Shown: one piece after another, positions 6,065 to 14,651 of the stretch
Layout of the letters: the number at the start of each line of letters is the position of its first letter
Position numbering within the stretch: the stretch's first letter is position 1
Assembly (NCBI GenBank): GCA_016301965.1
Contig: JAEDOO010000008.1
Location: 1-25,430, forward strand
Origin: Lachnospiraceae bacterium
GTDB lineage: Bacteria > Bacillota > Clostridia > Lachnospirales > Lachnospiraceae
Reading direction: 5' to 3'
Length of the DNA: 25,430 bases
The notes under the pieces: generated by a model
The model's input: only the letters and a program-made list of their open reading frames with translations
Databases searched by the model: none
Told to the model about the DNA's origin: nothing
Translations under genes and position numbers: made by a program

Positions 6065-7351
6065 ATGAAAAAACCGTACTGCAGTCTGAGCCGCGAAGAG
6101 TTAACTGCTCTTAAGAAAGAACTTGAGCAGGAGTACAGAAAAGTTCAGGAAAAAGGCTTACAGCTGGATATGTCCAGAGGAAAACCGGCAAAAACACAGC
6201 TGGATCTGACCATGGGCATGCTGGATGTAGTCAACAGCAAAAGTGACCTGGACGCTGAGTCCGGAATGGACTGCAGAAACTACGGCTGCCTTACAGGTAT
6301 TCCGGAAATCCGCCGTCTGATGGCAGATATGGCCGGTGTGTCCGAAAAAAATGTAATTGTATATGGAAATTCCAGTCTGAATATTATGTTTGATACTGTG
6401 TCACGTTCCGTGACACACGGTGTTATGGGAAACACTCCCTGGGCAAAGCTGGACAAGGTTAAGTTTCTGTGCCCCGTGCCGGGCTATGACCGCCATTTTG
6501 CCATTACAGAGTCCTTCGGGATCGAGATGATCAATATTCCCATGACGGCAGAGGGACCGGATATGGACATGGTGGAGGCTCTTGTCAGCACAGATCCGGC
6601 AATCAAAGGTATCTGGTGTGTGCCTATGTATGCCAATCCCACGGGAATTACCTACTCTGCAGAGACAGTTCGCCGTTTTGCAGCACTGAAACCGGCGGCA
6701 CCGGATTTCCGTATTTTCTGGGATAATGCTTACGGCATCCATCATCTGTACGAAGACGATCAGGACAGTATTCCGGAGATTCTTTCTGAGTGCGAGAAAG
6801 CAGGTAACCCGGATATGGTATATGAATTTATGTCTACATCCAAGATCACTTTTCCGGGTTCCGGTGTGGCGGCGATCTATACTTCGGAAGCAAATATCAA
6901 GGACATCCTGAAGGTACTGACCTACCAGACCATCGGCCATGATAAGATCAATCAGCTGCGTCATGCAAGATTCTTTGGAGATATGGAGCACATGCGTGCG
7001 CATATGATGGAGCATGCAAAACTGATCCGGCCCAAATTTGAGGCTGTGCTTAATACGCTGGAGGAAGGTCTGGGCGGTCTGGACATTGCGTCCTGGACAA
7101 ATCCCAAAGGCGGATACTTTATCTCCTTTGATGCTATGGAAGGCTGTGCCAAAGCTATTGTAAGCAAAATGAAAGAAGCTGGCGTGGTCATGACCGGCGC
7201 AGGAGCCACCTATCCCTATGGCCACGATCCGAAAGACAGTAACATCCGTATAGCACCAACCCTTCCCACTCCGGAAGAACTGGCTGAAGCCGCCAGCGTA
7301 TTCGTGCTTTGCGTAAAACTCGTCACTGTAGACAAGCTCCTGGAAGCCTGA
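6065..7351 (+). CDS. PLP-dependent aminotransferase, type Ic aspartate aminotransferase-like
   Basis: 428 residues, full length for the Aminotran_MocR (PF12897) group, which includes type Ic aspartate aminotransferases. PLP-fold residues are visible: Asn191 in YANPTG, Asp220 and Tyr223 in WDNAYGIHHL, the Schiff-base Lys260 in STSKITFPGSG, and a C-terminal carboxylate-binding Arg in NIRIAPTLP. The opening LQLDMSRGKPAKTQLDL is characteristic of this group and differs from type Ia/Ib enzymes. The expected reaction is transfer of an amino group between aspartate and 2-oxoglutarate. The start follows GAGGAGGAG. It is transcribed alone from a strong promoter and ends at a hairpin near 7393. Specificity for alanine or an aromatic amino acid cannot be excluded. 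Confidence 0.9.
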   Translation: MKKPYCSLSREELTALKKELEQEYRKVQEKGLQLDMSRGKPAKTQLDLTMGMLDVVNSKSDLDAESGMDCRNYGCLTGIPEIRRLMADMAGVSEKNVIVYGNSSLNIMFDTVSRSVTHGVMGNTPWAKLDKVKFLCPVPGYDRHFAITESFGIEMINIPMTAEGPDMDMVEALVSTDPAIKGIWCVPMYANPTGITYSAETVRRFAALKPAAPDFRIFWDNAYGIHHLYEDDQDSIPEILSECEKAGNPDMVYEFMSTSKITFPGSGVAAIYTSEANIKDILKVLTYQTIGHDKINQLRHARFFGDMEHMRAHMMEHAKLIRPKFEAVLNTLEEGLGGLDIASWTNPKGGYFISFDAMEGCAKAIVSKMKEAGVVMTGAGATYPYGHDPKDSNIRIAPTLPTPEELAEAASVFVLCVKLVTVDKLLEA

Positions 7352-7392
7352 TTTCCGGGCAGAATACAAAATTTTATAGTTTGCTATTAACA

Positions 7393-7442
7393 AAGAAGTG
7401 TCGTACAGTCTCATGGACCCGGCACTTCTTGTTTGTCTGTTT
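7393..7442 (+). terminator. Probable terminator of the aminotransferase gene
   Basis: An 11-bp stem AAGAAGTGTCG (7393-7403) pairs with CGGCACTTCTT (7420-7430) with one G-U pair and a 16-nt loop. It is followed by GTTTGTCTGTTT, a T-rich but interrupted tail, so efficiency is uncertain. Confidence 0.65.
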
Positions 7443-7490
7443 AGCCATTTCCCATGCTGTATCTTAACCATTTTTCATACTTTTCCCCTA

Positions 7491-7519
7491 TTTACCCCGT
7501 CCCCAATCAGTGCTACAAT
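7491..7519 (+). promoter_or_regulatory. Promoter of the L,D-transpeptidase/ddl operon
   Basis: TTTACC (7491-7496), a 17-bp spacer and an extended -10 TGCTACAAT (-10 TACAAT at 7514-7519). It leaves a leader of about 33 nt before ATG 7559, which has an AGGGGAGG ribosome site. Confidence 0.7.
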
Positions 7520-7558
7520 AATGGCTGTTAAGGGGATAAACTTACAGGGGAGGACATC

Positions 7559-8998
7559 ATGAAAAAGAAAACGAAGACATGGAAACTGGTGCTGCTTGGG
7601 ATGTTTCTGTTCATCCTGGTTCTTGCCGCGATCTGCTATGGAGCAGTGACCAGATATTATACCGATCATTTTTTTAAGGGAACAGAGATCAATAATTTTG
7701 ACTGCAGCAATCTTTCCGCTGAGGAGGTCAAAACGCTGATTTCAGATGAAATTATGACATACACCATCAGCATTGAGGAACGGGACGGCATTACAGAAAG
7801 GCTCCTGGCCAAGGAACTGGGGATGTCTTATGTAGACGATCAGTCTGTGGACAAAGCACTTGTGGGACAGAAAGCCTGGCAGTGGGTGGTACAGATCTTT
7901 AAGACTCGTGAGCTTAGTGTTTCTGCTGTTTCCAGTTATGATAAACAGGTAGCCTCTGCAGCGCTTAAACAGCTGCAGTGCTTTCAGGAAGGAAACTACA
8001 CCAAACCGGAAAACGCCTACATAAAAGAAGGAGAGGCTTCTTACGAAATCGTTCCCGAGGTGGAGGGCACAGAGCTTGACTTTGACAAAGTTGTAGAGAC
8101 TGTGCTGACGGCTGTGGATAATCATGAGGAGAGTGTAAATCTTGACTCGGCGGGATGTTATGCAGAGCCTGAGATCAAAAGCGACAATGAAGCACTGACA
8201 TCCGTAGTGAATGCTGTCAACAAATATCTTTCGGCAAAACTCACCTACGATTTTGGCGGTGATGACCGTAAGGTAGTGGTAGATGGATCTGTGATCAAAG
8301 AGTGGCTGCAGAAGGGTGATAATGGTTTGCCGGTGCTCGGTGAGGACGGTGCGCCTGTACTGGTGGAATCGGCTCTCAAGGAGTTTGTCCGGGTAAATAT
8401 GGCTAAGAAATACGATACTCTGGGCAAACCGCATGAGTTCAAAAAACACAGTGGAGAGACCATTACGCTGACGGGTGGTTTTTATGGCTGGAGAATGAAC
8501 CAGGCAAAAACTGCCGAGGCTATGCTGGAGGCCATCAAAGCCGGTGAGCAGAAGGAGATGGAGGTATACTACCATTATACGGCGGCTAACCGTGGGGCAG
8601 ACGATATTGGTAAGACCTATGTGGAAGTGGATATAACCAATCAGAAGCTGTACTGTTACGAAGATGGTAAGCTGAAGGTTGAGACAGATGTTGTAACGGG
8701 TAAACCTACAGAGGACAGAGAGACACCTTCCGATGGAATATGGTCCATTATTTATAAGAAAAAAGATGCGGTACTGGGTGAAGAAAATAATCTGGAATAC
8801 AGATCACCTGTGGATTTCTGGATGCCCTTTAACGGCAACGTGGGTCTGCACGATGCAGACAGATGGAGATCCAAGTATGGCGGAGATATTTATAAGACCA
8901 ATGGTTCTCACGGCTGCGTGAATATGCCGAGGGATGCTGCGGAAAAGGTATTTAATATAGTCAGTAAAGGTACGCCGGTCATTGTCTATGGTAAATGA
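7559..8998 (+). CDS. Membrane-anchored L,D-transpeptidase (YkuD domain)
   Basis: 479 residues. A single N-terminal membrane helix (about 11-31, VLLGMFLFILVLAAICYGAV) follows a basic start, giving a type II protein with its domain outside the cell. The middle (about 40-340) resembles the paired PG_binding_4 domains that precede YkuD in Firmicutes. The C-terminal YkuD domain starts near YVEVDITNQKLYCYEDGKL. The catalytic signature NGSHGCVNMP is intact, with His451 and nucleophile Cys453. It makes 3-3 peptidoglycan cross-links or attaches wall components, and is relatively insensitive to most beta-lactams except carbapenems (family knowledge). ddl follows 27 nt later with no terminator, so the two are probably co-transcribed. 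Confidence 0.9.
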   Translation: MKKKTKTWKLVLLGMFLFILVLAAICYGAVTRYYTDHFFKGTEINNFDCSNLSAEEVKTLISDEIMTYTISIEERDGITERLLAKELGMSYVDDQSVDKALVGQKAWQWVVQIFKTRELSVSAVSSYDKQVASAALKQLQCFQEGNYTKPENAYIKEGEASYEIVPEVEGTELDFDKVVETVLTAVDNHEESVNLDSAGCYAEPEIKSDNEALTSVVNAVNKYLSAKLTYDFGGDDRKVVVDGSVIKEWLQKGDNGLPVLGEDGAPVLVESALKEFVRVNMAKKYDTLGKPHEFKKHSGETITLTGGFYGWRMNQAKTAEAMLEAIKAGEQKEMEVYYHYTAANRGADDIGKTYVEVDITNQKLYCYEDGKLKVETDVVTGKPTEDRETPSDGIWSIIYKKKDAVLGEENNLEYRSPVDFWMPFNGNVGLHDADRWRSKYGGDIYKTNGSHGCVNMPRDAAEKVFNIVSKGTPVIVYGK

Positions 8999-9025
8999 TA
9001 CGGCGGCTGAAAGAAGGAGAAAATT

Positions 9026-10045
9026 ATGAATATAGTAGTACTGGCCGGAGGCATAAGCACGGAAAGAAGTGTGTCCATCGTCTCAGGAACGGAGGTGTGC
9101 AAAGCTCTTCGTGCCCGGGGAGAAAGAGCGATCCTTCTGGATGTGTACTGTGGAAAAGAAAATGCAGAACCTGCACAGGCTTTTACCGAAGAGTATGATA
9201 CAGAGGCTGAGGCGGCCTATATCCATTCTTTTGATGATAAAATTGAAGATATGATTGCTTCGGGAAAAGATTTTTTTGGCCCGAATGTTCTGAATTTGTG
9301 TAAGGCTGCGGACGTAGTCTTTCTGGCACTGCATGGGGCTGATGGAGAGAACGGTAAAGTGCAGGCCGCGTTTGACCTGTTTGGCATCCATTATACCGGC
9401 ACCGGTTATCTGAGCAGTGCTCTGGCGATGGATAAAGGACTGAGTAAGGATCTTCTGGAGGCTGCAGGAGTTCCGGCTCCCAGGGGAACTCAGCTGGTTC
9501 GCGGCGCAGAGTATGTCAAAGAACTGCAGAATATGCGCCTCCCTGTTGTGGTAAAGCCCTGCTGCGGCGGTTCCAGTGTGGGCGTCAGCATTGTTCGTGA
9601 ACAGGCACAACTGGAACAGGCACTTTTAGATGCTTTTCGGTATGAAGAAAATGTCATTGTCGAGGAATACGTAGAGGGCCGGGAATTTTCTGTTGGTGTG
9701 ATCGATGGCGAGGCTTTGCCGGTGATCGAGATCGCACCCGTGGAAGGCTTTTATGATTATAAGAATAAATATTCCCAGGGAGCTACGGTAGAGACATGTC
9801 CGGCAAAACTTACACCGGAACAGACCAGGAAAATGCAGCGTTATGCTGAGGAGGGGGCAAAAGCCCTTGGTATTACAGGGTATGCCCGTCTGGATTTTTT
9901 GATGAAAGAGAATGGAGATATGTACTGCCTGGAAGCCAATACACTGCCGGGGATGACCCCCACCAGTCTTCTTCCCCAGGAGGCAGCGGCCATGGGCATG
10001 GATTTCGGTCAGCTGTGCATGCGGCTGATTGAGGTATCCCGATAA
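9026..10045 (+). CDS. ddl: D-alanine--D-alanine ligase
   Basis: 339 residues, ATP-grasp enzyme making the D-Ala-D-Ala end of the peptidoglycan stem peptide. Visible motifs in order: LAGGISTERSVSIVSG (6-21), HGADGENGKVQAAFD, the ATP-binding KPCCGGSSVGVS, EEYVEGREFSVGV, the omega-loop FYDYKNKYSQGA, ARLDFL and EANTLPGMTPTSLLP with metal-binding Glu/Asn. The YDYKNKY loop fits D-Ala-D-Ala ligases rather than VanA-type D-Ala-D-Lac enzymes. The start follows AAGAAGGAG. It sits between an L,D-transpeptidase gene and murF, the enzyme that uses its product. Confidence 0.96.
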   Translation: MNIVVLAGGISTERSVSIVSGTEVCKALRARGERAILLDVYCGKENAEPAQAFTEEYDTEAEAAYIHSFDDKIEDMIASGKDFFGPNVLNLCKAADVVFLALHGADGENGKVQAAFDLFGIHYTGTGYLSSALAMDKGLSKDLLEAAGVPAPRGTQLVRGAEYVKELQNMRLPVVVKPCCGGSSVGVSIVREQAQLEQALLDAFRYEENVIVEEYVEGREFSVGVIDGEALPVIEIAPVEGFYDYKNKYSQGATVETCPAKLTPEQTRKMQRYAEEGAKALGITGYARLDFLMKENGDMYCLEANTLPGMTPTSLLPQEAAAMGMDFGQLCMRLIEVSR

Positions 10046-10110
10046 AACCACTGCTTTTGCAAGACAAAGGCGAAAGATGGTGACAAAGTTTTAAAATAGA
10101 AAAAGGAGAT

Positions 10111-10147
10111 ATGCCTCAGGCGGACAGACTGTCGTCTGAGGCATTTT
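10111..10147 (+). terminator. Terminator-like hairpin between ddl and murF
   Basis: A 13-bp stem (10111-10123 with 10132-10144, two G-U pairs, 8-nt loop) is followed by TTTT (10144-10147). It has the shape of an intrinsic terminator, but its descending arm ends only about 9 nt before the most likely murF start at 10156, and an AAAGGAG motif (10102-10108) lies just before the ascending arm. It could attenuate ddl-murF read-through, or be looped out to bring the ribosome site near ATG 10156. Confidence 0.6.
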
Positions 10148-10155
10148 ATAAAGCT

Positions 10156-11526
10156 ATGAGAGAATTGACAATTGAAAGAATCTGTAAAGTTTGTAAGGGC
10201 ACCTATCACGGACCGGAAAAGCTTTGGACAAAGGAGATCACAGCGGTCAGCACAGACAGCCGTAAGATCGAAGAAGGCTGCCTGTATGTTCCTATTGTGG
10301 GTGCCCGGGCAGACGGACACAGTTTTATTCCGCAGGTTATGGAAAAAAAGGCACTGGTGACTCTTTCAGAAAAGGATCTGGGGGATACAAAGTATCCGTG
10401 GATACAGATAGAATCTTCGCTGCAGGCGGTTAAGGATCTGGCAGAGGAATACCTGAAGATCTTGCATATTCCGGTGGTGGGCATATCCGGCAGTGTGGGA
10501 AAGACCAGCACGAAAGAGATGATCGCAGCTGTTCTTTCCGTGAAATTCCGGGTGCTTAAGACTTTGGGAAATTTTAACAATGAACTGGGACTTCCGTTGA
10601 CTGTATTTCGTCTGCGGGACGAAGATGAGATTGCTGTACTGGAGATGGGGATCAGTGATTTTGGTGAGATGACAAGATTGGCTCGGATCGCTCGGCCTAA
10701 AGTAGAAGTTATTACGAATATCGGCTGGTGTCATCTGGAAAATCTTAAGACGAGAGACGGCATTCTCAAAGCAAAGACAGAGATGTTTGACTGGATTCAG
10801 GAGGACGGTACCGTTATCCTGAACGGAGATGATGATAAATTGTCAGCGATTCATGATGTGCATGGTATTCAGCCGGTCTTTTTTGGCCTGCAGGATACGT
10901 TTCCCATTTGGGCAGATGAGGTTGAAAATCTTGGATTGATGGGTGTGAAATGCCGCATTCATGCGGCAGGAGAAGCACAGACTGTGCATATTCCGCTGCC
11001 GGGCAATCATATGGCCTACAATGCGTTAGCCGGTACGGCGGTAGGTCTGGCCTTTGGCATGACGCTTTCTGAAATCTGTCAGGGAATTGAGAGTCTTAAA
11101 CCCTTAAGCGGACGGTTTAATATATTATCTCTGGCAGGAAGAACAGTGGTAGACGACTGTTACAATGCCAATCCCGTGTCCATGAAAGCATCCCTGGAAG
11201 TCCTGGAAAAGGGTGCGGGAAGGAAAGTAGCGATTCTCGGAGATATGGGTGAACTGGGCGAGAATGAAGAGAAACTGCATGAGGAAGTGGGAGAGTTTGC
11301 CGGAGGACTTCAGCTGGATGTATTGTATACGGTAGGAACACTTACAAGAGGACTGGAGAAAAAGGCTAAAGAAAAAAATCCCCGGCTTTTTACACAGCAT
11401 TTTGATACGTTGGAGGAGTTTTTGCCGGTACTTATGGAAAAAACAAAGCCGGGAGATACGGTTTTAGTGAAAGCATCCCATTTTATGCATTTTGAAAAGA
11501 TCATAGAAGCATTTTCTGCAGAATAA
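10156..11526 (+). CDS. murF: UDP-N-acetylmuramoyl-tripeptide--D-alanyl-D-alanine ligase
   Basis: 456 residues from ATG 10156. MurF adds the D-Ala-D-Ala dipeptide made by Ddl to UDP-MurNAc-tripeptide in the cytoplasm. Mur-ligase features are complete: N-terminal substrate domain (VSTDSRKIEEGCLYVPIVG), P-loop GISGSVGKTSTKEM, NFNNELGLPLT, EMGISDFGEM, ITNIGWCHLEN, PLPGNHMAYNALA and VVDDCYNANPVSMKASL. The frame is open to ATG 10111, 15 codons earlier, but those codons lie inside a hairpin, their AAAGGAG site is only 2 nt from ATG 10111, and family homology starts at MRELTIERICKVCKGTYHG. I therefore prefer 10156, although no good ribosome site lies directly before it. A strong terminator follows the gene. 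Confidence 0.93.
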   Translation: MRELTIERICKVCKGTYHGPEKLWTKEITAVSTDSRKIEEGCLYVPIVGARADGHSFIPQVMEKKALVTLSEKDLGDTKYPWIQIESSLQAVKDLAEEYLKILHIPVVGISGSVGKTSTKEMIAAVLSVKFRVLKTLGNFNNELGLPLTVFRLRDEDEIAVLEMGISDFGEMTRLARIARPKVEVITNIGWCHLENLKTRDGILKAKTEMFDWIQEDGTVILNGDDDKLSAIHDVHGIQPVFFGLQDTFPIWADEVENLGLMGVKCRIHAAGEAQTVHIPLPGNHMAYNALAGTAVGLAFGMTLSEICQGIESLKPLSGRFNILSLAGRTVVDDCYNANPVSMKASLEVLEKGAGRKVAILGDMGELGENEEKLHEEVGEFAGGLQLDVLYTVGTLTRGLEKKAKEKNPRLFTQHFDTLEEFLPVLMEKTKPGDTVLVKASHFMHFEKIIEAFSAE

Positions 11527-11555
11527 AGATGAGATTTTCGAAAACGAGAGAATAC

Positions 11556-11605
11556 AAAGGAAGCAGGAACAGTAATCGAAAAGGGACTGTTCCTGCTTCC
11601 TTTTT
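11556..11605 (+). terminator. Strong intrinsic terminator after murF
   Basis: A perfect 18-bp stem (AAAGGAAGCAGGAACAGT at 11556-11573 with its complement at 11586-11603), a 12-nt loop and a T-run to 11605. Placed between murF and the convergent plsC gene, it probably serves murF mainly; the minus-strand T-run is only TTT. Confidence 0.9.
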
Positions 11606-11660
11606 GCTGACAAGTGCATGAAAAGGTTTTAAGGACTTTTTTTGCTGCCATGAGCAGAAC

Positions 11661-12392
11661 TCACTGCAGATTTTTCTGCAGCATTTCTTTAATGATATTG
11701 CCGGTATAGCTTCCGATGACTTTTTTCTGTTCTTTGGACAGCTCTGAAGGACGGAAGGGCTTGCCATATTCCAGCACGATATCTGTACGGCGGATAAAAG
11801 GTATATGATCTTCAAAGACCTTCGAAGTATTGGTAAGCGCCACGGGTACGATCAGACAATCGGTTTTGGTCGCCACTTTAAAGCTGCCTTCGTGGAAGGG
11901 GAGAAGCTTTGTCTGTTCGGCATCGGTACAGCGGGTACCTTCCGGAAAAATAAATACGGAAATACCGTTTTTGATCAGGTCAATGGCAGACAGAATTGTT
12001 TTAAGGCCCTGTTTGATATCCTGGCGGTCCAGAAACAGACAGTGAAGAAAGCGCATCCACGTGGAGAGAAGCGGAACTTTGGCTATTTCTATTTTTGCAA
12101 TGTAGGAAGTCAGATCAGGACAGCGGGCATAGGTCAGCACGATATCAAAATAACTGCGGTGGTTGCCGATAAACAGAGCCGCTTCTTTGGGAATATTTTC
12201 TTCACCGATAACGGTGACATGACATCCGGACAGGAAGGCAATGACCTTAAAGGCAGCCTGCACAATGCGCAGGGAAGAAATATCCCGGGCGCGGGGGTTA
12301 ACTTTTCCTATCAGCCATTCGATCAGAAAGACGGGAATCGACAGAATAAGAAAAACCACCAGAAAAAGCACAACGAAAATCAGACGAATCAT
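11661..12392 (-). CDS. plsC: 1-acyl-sn-glycerol-3-phosphate acyltransferase
   Basis: 243 residues, membrane-associated acyltransferase that converts lysophosphatidic acid to phosphatidic acid in phospholipid synthesis. The N-terminal 28 residues are one strong hydrophobic helix. The catalytic HX4D motif is NHRSYFD (His78, Asp83), and the substrate-binding motif is FPEGTR (149-154), followed by FHEGSFKVA and IVPVAL, all in the normal order. The start follows AAAAGGAGA. It is transcribed away from the lipoprotein gene from its own promoter. Confidence 0.92.
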   Translation of the reverse strand: MIRLIFVVLFLVVFLILSIPVFLIEWLIGKVNPRARDISSLRIVQAAFKVIAFLSGCHVTVIGEENIPKEAALFIGNHRSYFDIVLTYARCPDLTSYIAKIEIAKVPLLSTWMRFLHCLFLDRQDIKQGLKTILSAIDLIKNGISVFIFPEGTRCTDAEQTKLLPFHEGSFKVATKTDCLIVPVALTNTSKVFEDHIPFIRRTDIVLEYGKPFRPSELSKEQKKVIGSYTGNIIKEMLQKNLQ

Positions 12393-12420
12393 AACATTTT
12401 TCTCCTTTTATACTTTCCTT

Positions 12421-12449
12421 ATTATACCGGACGGTACATAAACATGCAA
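12421..12449 (-). promoter_or_regulatory. plsC: Promoter of plsC
   Basis: On the minus strand, TTGCAT (plus 12444-12449), a 17-bp spacer and a consensus TATAAT (plus 12421-12426). The predicted leader is only about 22 nt. Confidence 0.8.
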
Positions 12450-12534
12450 GGTTCGGAAATAAAAAGAGCATATTTTTTCGCTGCAGACATAGAATGGAAA
12501 CAAAAGTGTGGGATACGCCGTGTCCGGAGGATGT

Positions 12535-12957
12535 ATGAGAAGGAAAGTGAAAGTTTTGGCAGCGGCAATTGTGCTGCTGCTTTGCACCGGCTGTTCGGTG
12601 AGTGTGCTGAAACAGAAAGAAGGAAGAGATCTGGAGTTCACTGTGGTGAGCAGAAGCGAGCTTCCCGAGGAGGTGGAGGCTGTGCTGGATGAAAAACTGG
12701 GAACATCATTTCAGACGGCCTGCCAGTACGGAGACAGTTTGTATCTGCTCTGCGGATATCCCATGCAGTCTGCAGGAGATTACAGCATACGGGTAAACCG
12801 GCTGGTAAAAACGGAGGATGCCATATATTTTCAAGCGGAGCTGGTAAGTGAAGAGTCGTCACAGGCGGAGGAGACTGAGAATCAGGACAGTCAGTCGGCG
12901 CCCTGGATTGCTGTGAAAACAGAATATCTTGATCTTCCGGTAATATTTGAACCGTAA
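12535..12957 (+). CDS. Small lipoprotein with PrcB-like C-terminal domain
   Basis: 140 residues. The signal (MRRKVKVLAAAIVLLLCTGC) ends in a lipobox-like CTGC with Cys20, so membrane anchoring outside the cell is expected. The rest resembles the PrcB C-terminal domain: a LLCGYPMQSAGDYSIRVNRL segment, a beta strand DAIYFQAEL, an acidic Gln/Glu-rich loop and a PWIAVKTEYLDLPVIFE end. PrcB-type domains are thought to aid protease complexes, but Lachnospiraceae copies are uncharacterised, so no function is assigned. I chose ATG 12535, preceded by CCGGAGG, over 12508 because it starts a proper signal peptide. It lies 37 nt before the SPOCS gene and is probably in one transcript with it. Confidence 0.75.
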   Translation: MRRKVKVLAAAIVLLLCTGCSVSVLKQKEGRDLEFTVVSRSELPEEVEAVLDEKLGTSFQTACQYGDSLYLLCGYPMQSAGDYSIRVNRLVKTEDAIYFQAELVSEESSQAEETENQDSQSAPWIAVKTEYLDLPVIFEP

Positions 12958-12994
12958 ACATTAGGGAATAGAGGATAGGAGGGGATGTAAACAG

Positions 12995-14554
12995 ATGGAG
13001 ATGCAGAAACAGGAATATCGTATTCTCCGGCAGAAAAGCAGTGCAGAGAGTCAGATCACTCTGGATGAAGAGTTTAATGTGCCGGATGTCAGACCGGATG
13101 TGGGCAGAATGATCCAGAAAAAAGGGCAGGTGCAGATCCGTAAAGTCAATGTGGCCGATGACAGGATCATGCTCAGCGGAGAGCTAAAGTTTTGTCTCCT
13201 GTATGTGACAGACGACGATAACCGGGGAATCAGCAGCCTGGAAGGACAGCTGCCCATCGAAGAAACAATGCGGCTGGATGGTGTGCGGGACGGGGATAAA
13301 ATTCGTCTGAACTGGGATGTGGAAGATCTGGCTGTACGTCTGATCCATCCACGAAAACTGAACATTCAGGCCATGATATCCTTTGTGGCGGATGTGCAGG
13401 AACAAAAGTCACTTCTTCTTCCTGTAGGGGCTAAAGACAGTGACAATATGTCTTTTTTCAGGCAGGAAAAGACCATACTTGGCATTTGTGTACATAGGAA
13501 GGATACACTTCGGCTGAGGGAGGAAATTGTACTGCCGGCGAATAAACAGGATGTGGAAAAAATTCTCTGGCAGGATATTCAGGTCAGAGGGCTGAAGCTT
13601 CGATGTGGAGAAGGGGAGGTCCTGTATAAAGGGGAGATGTTTGTCTTTCTTTTGTATGCGGGAGAAGATCCATCCAGCCCGCCGGAATGGATCGAGGAAA
13701 TCATTCCGGTCAGTGGTTCACTGGACTGCGAAAAGTGTGAGGCAGATATGCTTCCCAATATCGAGGTGCGCATGTCCCAGAGCCAGGTGACGGTGAAACC
13801 CGATGCCAATGGGGAAGAGCGGATGCTGACGGCGGAAGCTGTATTAGATGTAGATCTTCGACTGGAAAGAGAACAGCATTTTTCCCTGCTGATGGATGCG
13901 TATGACCCTACCCGGGAATGTACACCTGTGAGCCGCGAGGAAGAAACGGAGTATCTTCTGATCAAAAATGAAGCCAAATGTCGTATCGGAGACAGGCAGA
14001 GTACAGGAGAAGCCCAGGGAAAGATCCTGCAGATCTGTCACAGCGATGGTGTGGCCAGAGTGGATGAATGCCGGATCACAGCAGGAGGACTGGAGGCAGA
14101 AGGAATTCTTCAGGTCAGAATCCTGTATATTGTCAGTGATGACGATATGCCCTTTTATGCCATGGAAGCGGTGATCCCTTTTCAGCAGATGATCGAAGTG
14201 CCGGGCATGCAGACACAGGTACGTATAGACCTGCATGTAGATCTTGAACAATTGTCTACCACTATGGCGGACAGTCATGAGATCGAGATCAAAGCAACCA
14301 TCAATTGTTCAGCGCTAGTTCTTGGCAAGCAGACGCTGATGCTTTTGCAGGATATCCGTATAAAGCCCCTGGATCCGTCCAGAATACGGAATCTTCCGGG
14401 AATCGTATGCTGTCGGATGCAGCCGGGAGACACCCTTTGGGAGCTGGCAAAAAGATATTATACAACGGTGGAGGATATCCGGGAGCTCAACAAGCTGGAG
14501 GCAGAACCGAAGGCCGGGCAAACCATTTTGCTGGTAAAAAAAGTGGGAAACTGA
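12995..14554 (+). CDS. SPOCS (DUF3794) x3 plus LysM protein, spore-coat type
   Basis: 519 residues. Three copies of the SPOCS/DUF3794 domain are seen at about 35-130, 180-290 and 340-440; each includes a LLYV/FLLYAG/ILYIVSDD-type strand and a following P(I/F)xx(M/E) segment. A single LysM domain closes the protein (about 471-516, MQPGDTLWELAKRYYTTVEDI...). There is no signal peptide, which fits assembly onto the forespore from the mother cell, as for SpoVID/SafA-related proteins. Proteins with this exact architecture are widespread in Clostridia and predicted to bind the spore cortex or coat. The start follows AGGAGGGG. The next gene, ispE, lies 97 nt on; an AT-rich stretch with an eight-T run is in between, without a convincing stem. 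Confidence 0.88.
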   Translation: MEMQKQEYRILRQKSSAESQITLDEEFNVPDVRPDVGRMIQKKGQVQIRKVNVADDRIMLSGELKFCLLYVTDDDNRGISSLEGQLPIEETMRLDGVRDGDKIRLNWDVEDLAVRLIHPRKLNIQAMISFVADVQEQKSLLLPVGAKDSDNMSFFRQEKTILGICVHRKDTLRLREEIVLPANKQDVEKILWQDIQVRGLKLRCGEGEVLYKGEMFVFLLYAGEDPSSPPEWIEEIIPVSGSLDCEKCEADMLPNIEVRMSQSQVTVKPDANGEERMLTAEAVLDVDLRLEREQHFSLLMDAYDPTRECTPVSREEETEYLLIKNEAKCRIGDRQSTGEAQGKILQICHSDGVARVDECRITAGGLEAEGILQVRILYIVSDDDMPFYAMEAVIPFQQMIEVPGMQTQVRIDLHVDLEQLSTTMADSHEIEIKATINCSALVLGKQTLMLLQDIRIKPLDPSRIRNLPGIVCCRMQPGDTLWELAKRYYTTVEDIRELNKLEAEPKAGQTILLVKKVGN

Positions 14555-14651
14555 AAAAACGAAATATTTCTTTGCTTTTTGTTTTTTTTGTGGTACAGTA
14601 TCCAGTGTATTGTATACAAAGTGCGAAAGCGAACAGAGGTAGAGAAAAACG

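Noticed and set aside
6401..7471. 356-residue minus-strand reading frame opposite the aminotransferase
   Set aside because: It mirrors a clear PLP enzyme, has no family motifs, and is rich in Cys/His/Arg as expected of a reverse-complement shadow.
11805..12692. 295-residue plus-strand frame covering plsC and the lipoprotein start
   Set aside because: plsC on the minus strand has intact HX4D and EGTR motifs and a promoter; this frame is antisense and crosses a divergent promoter region.
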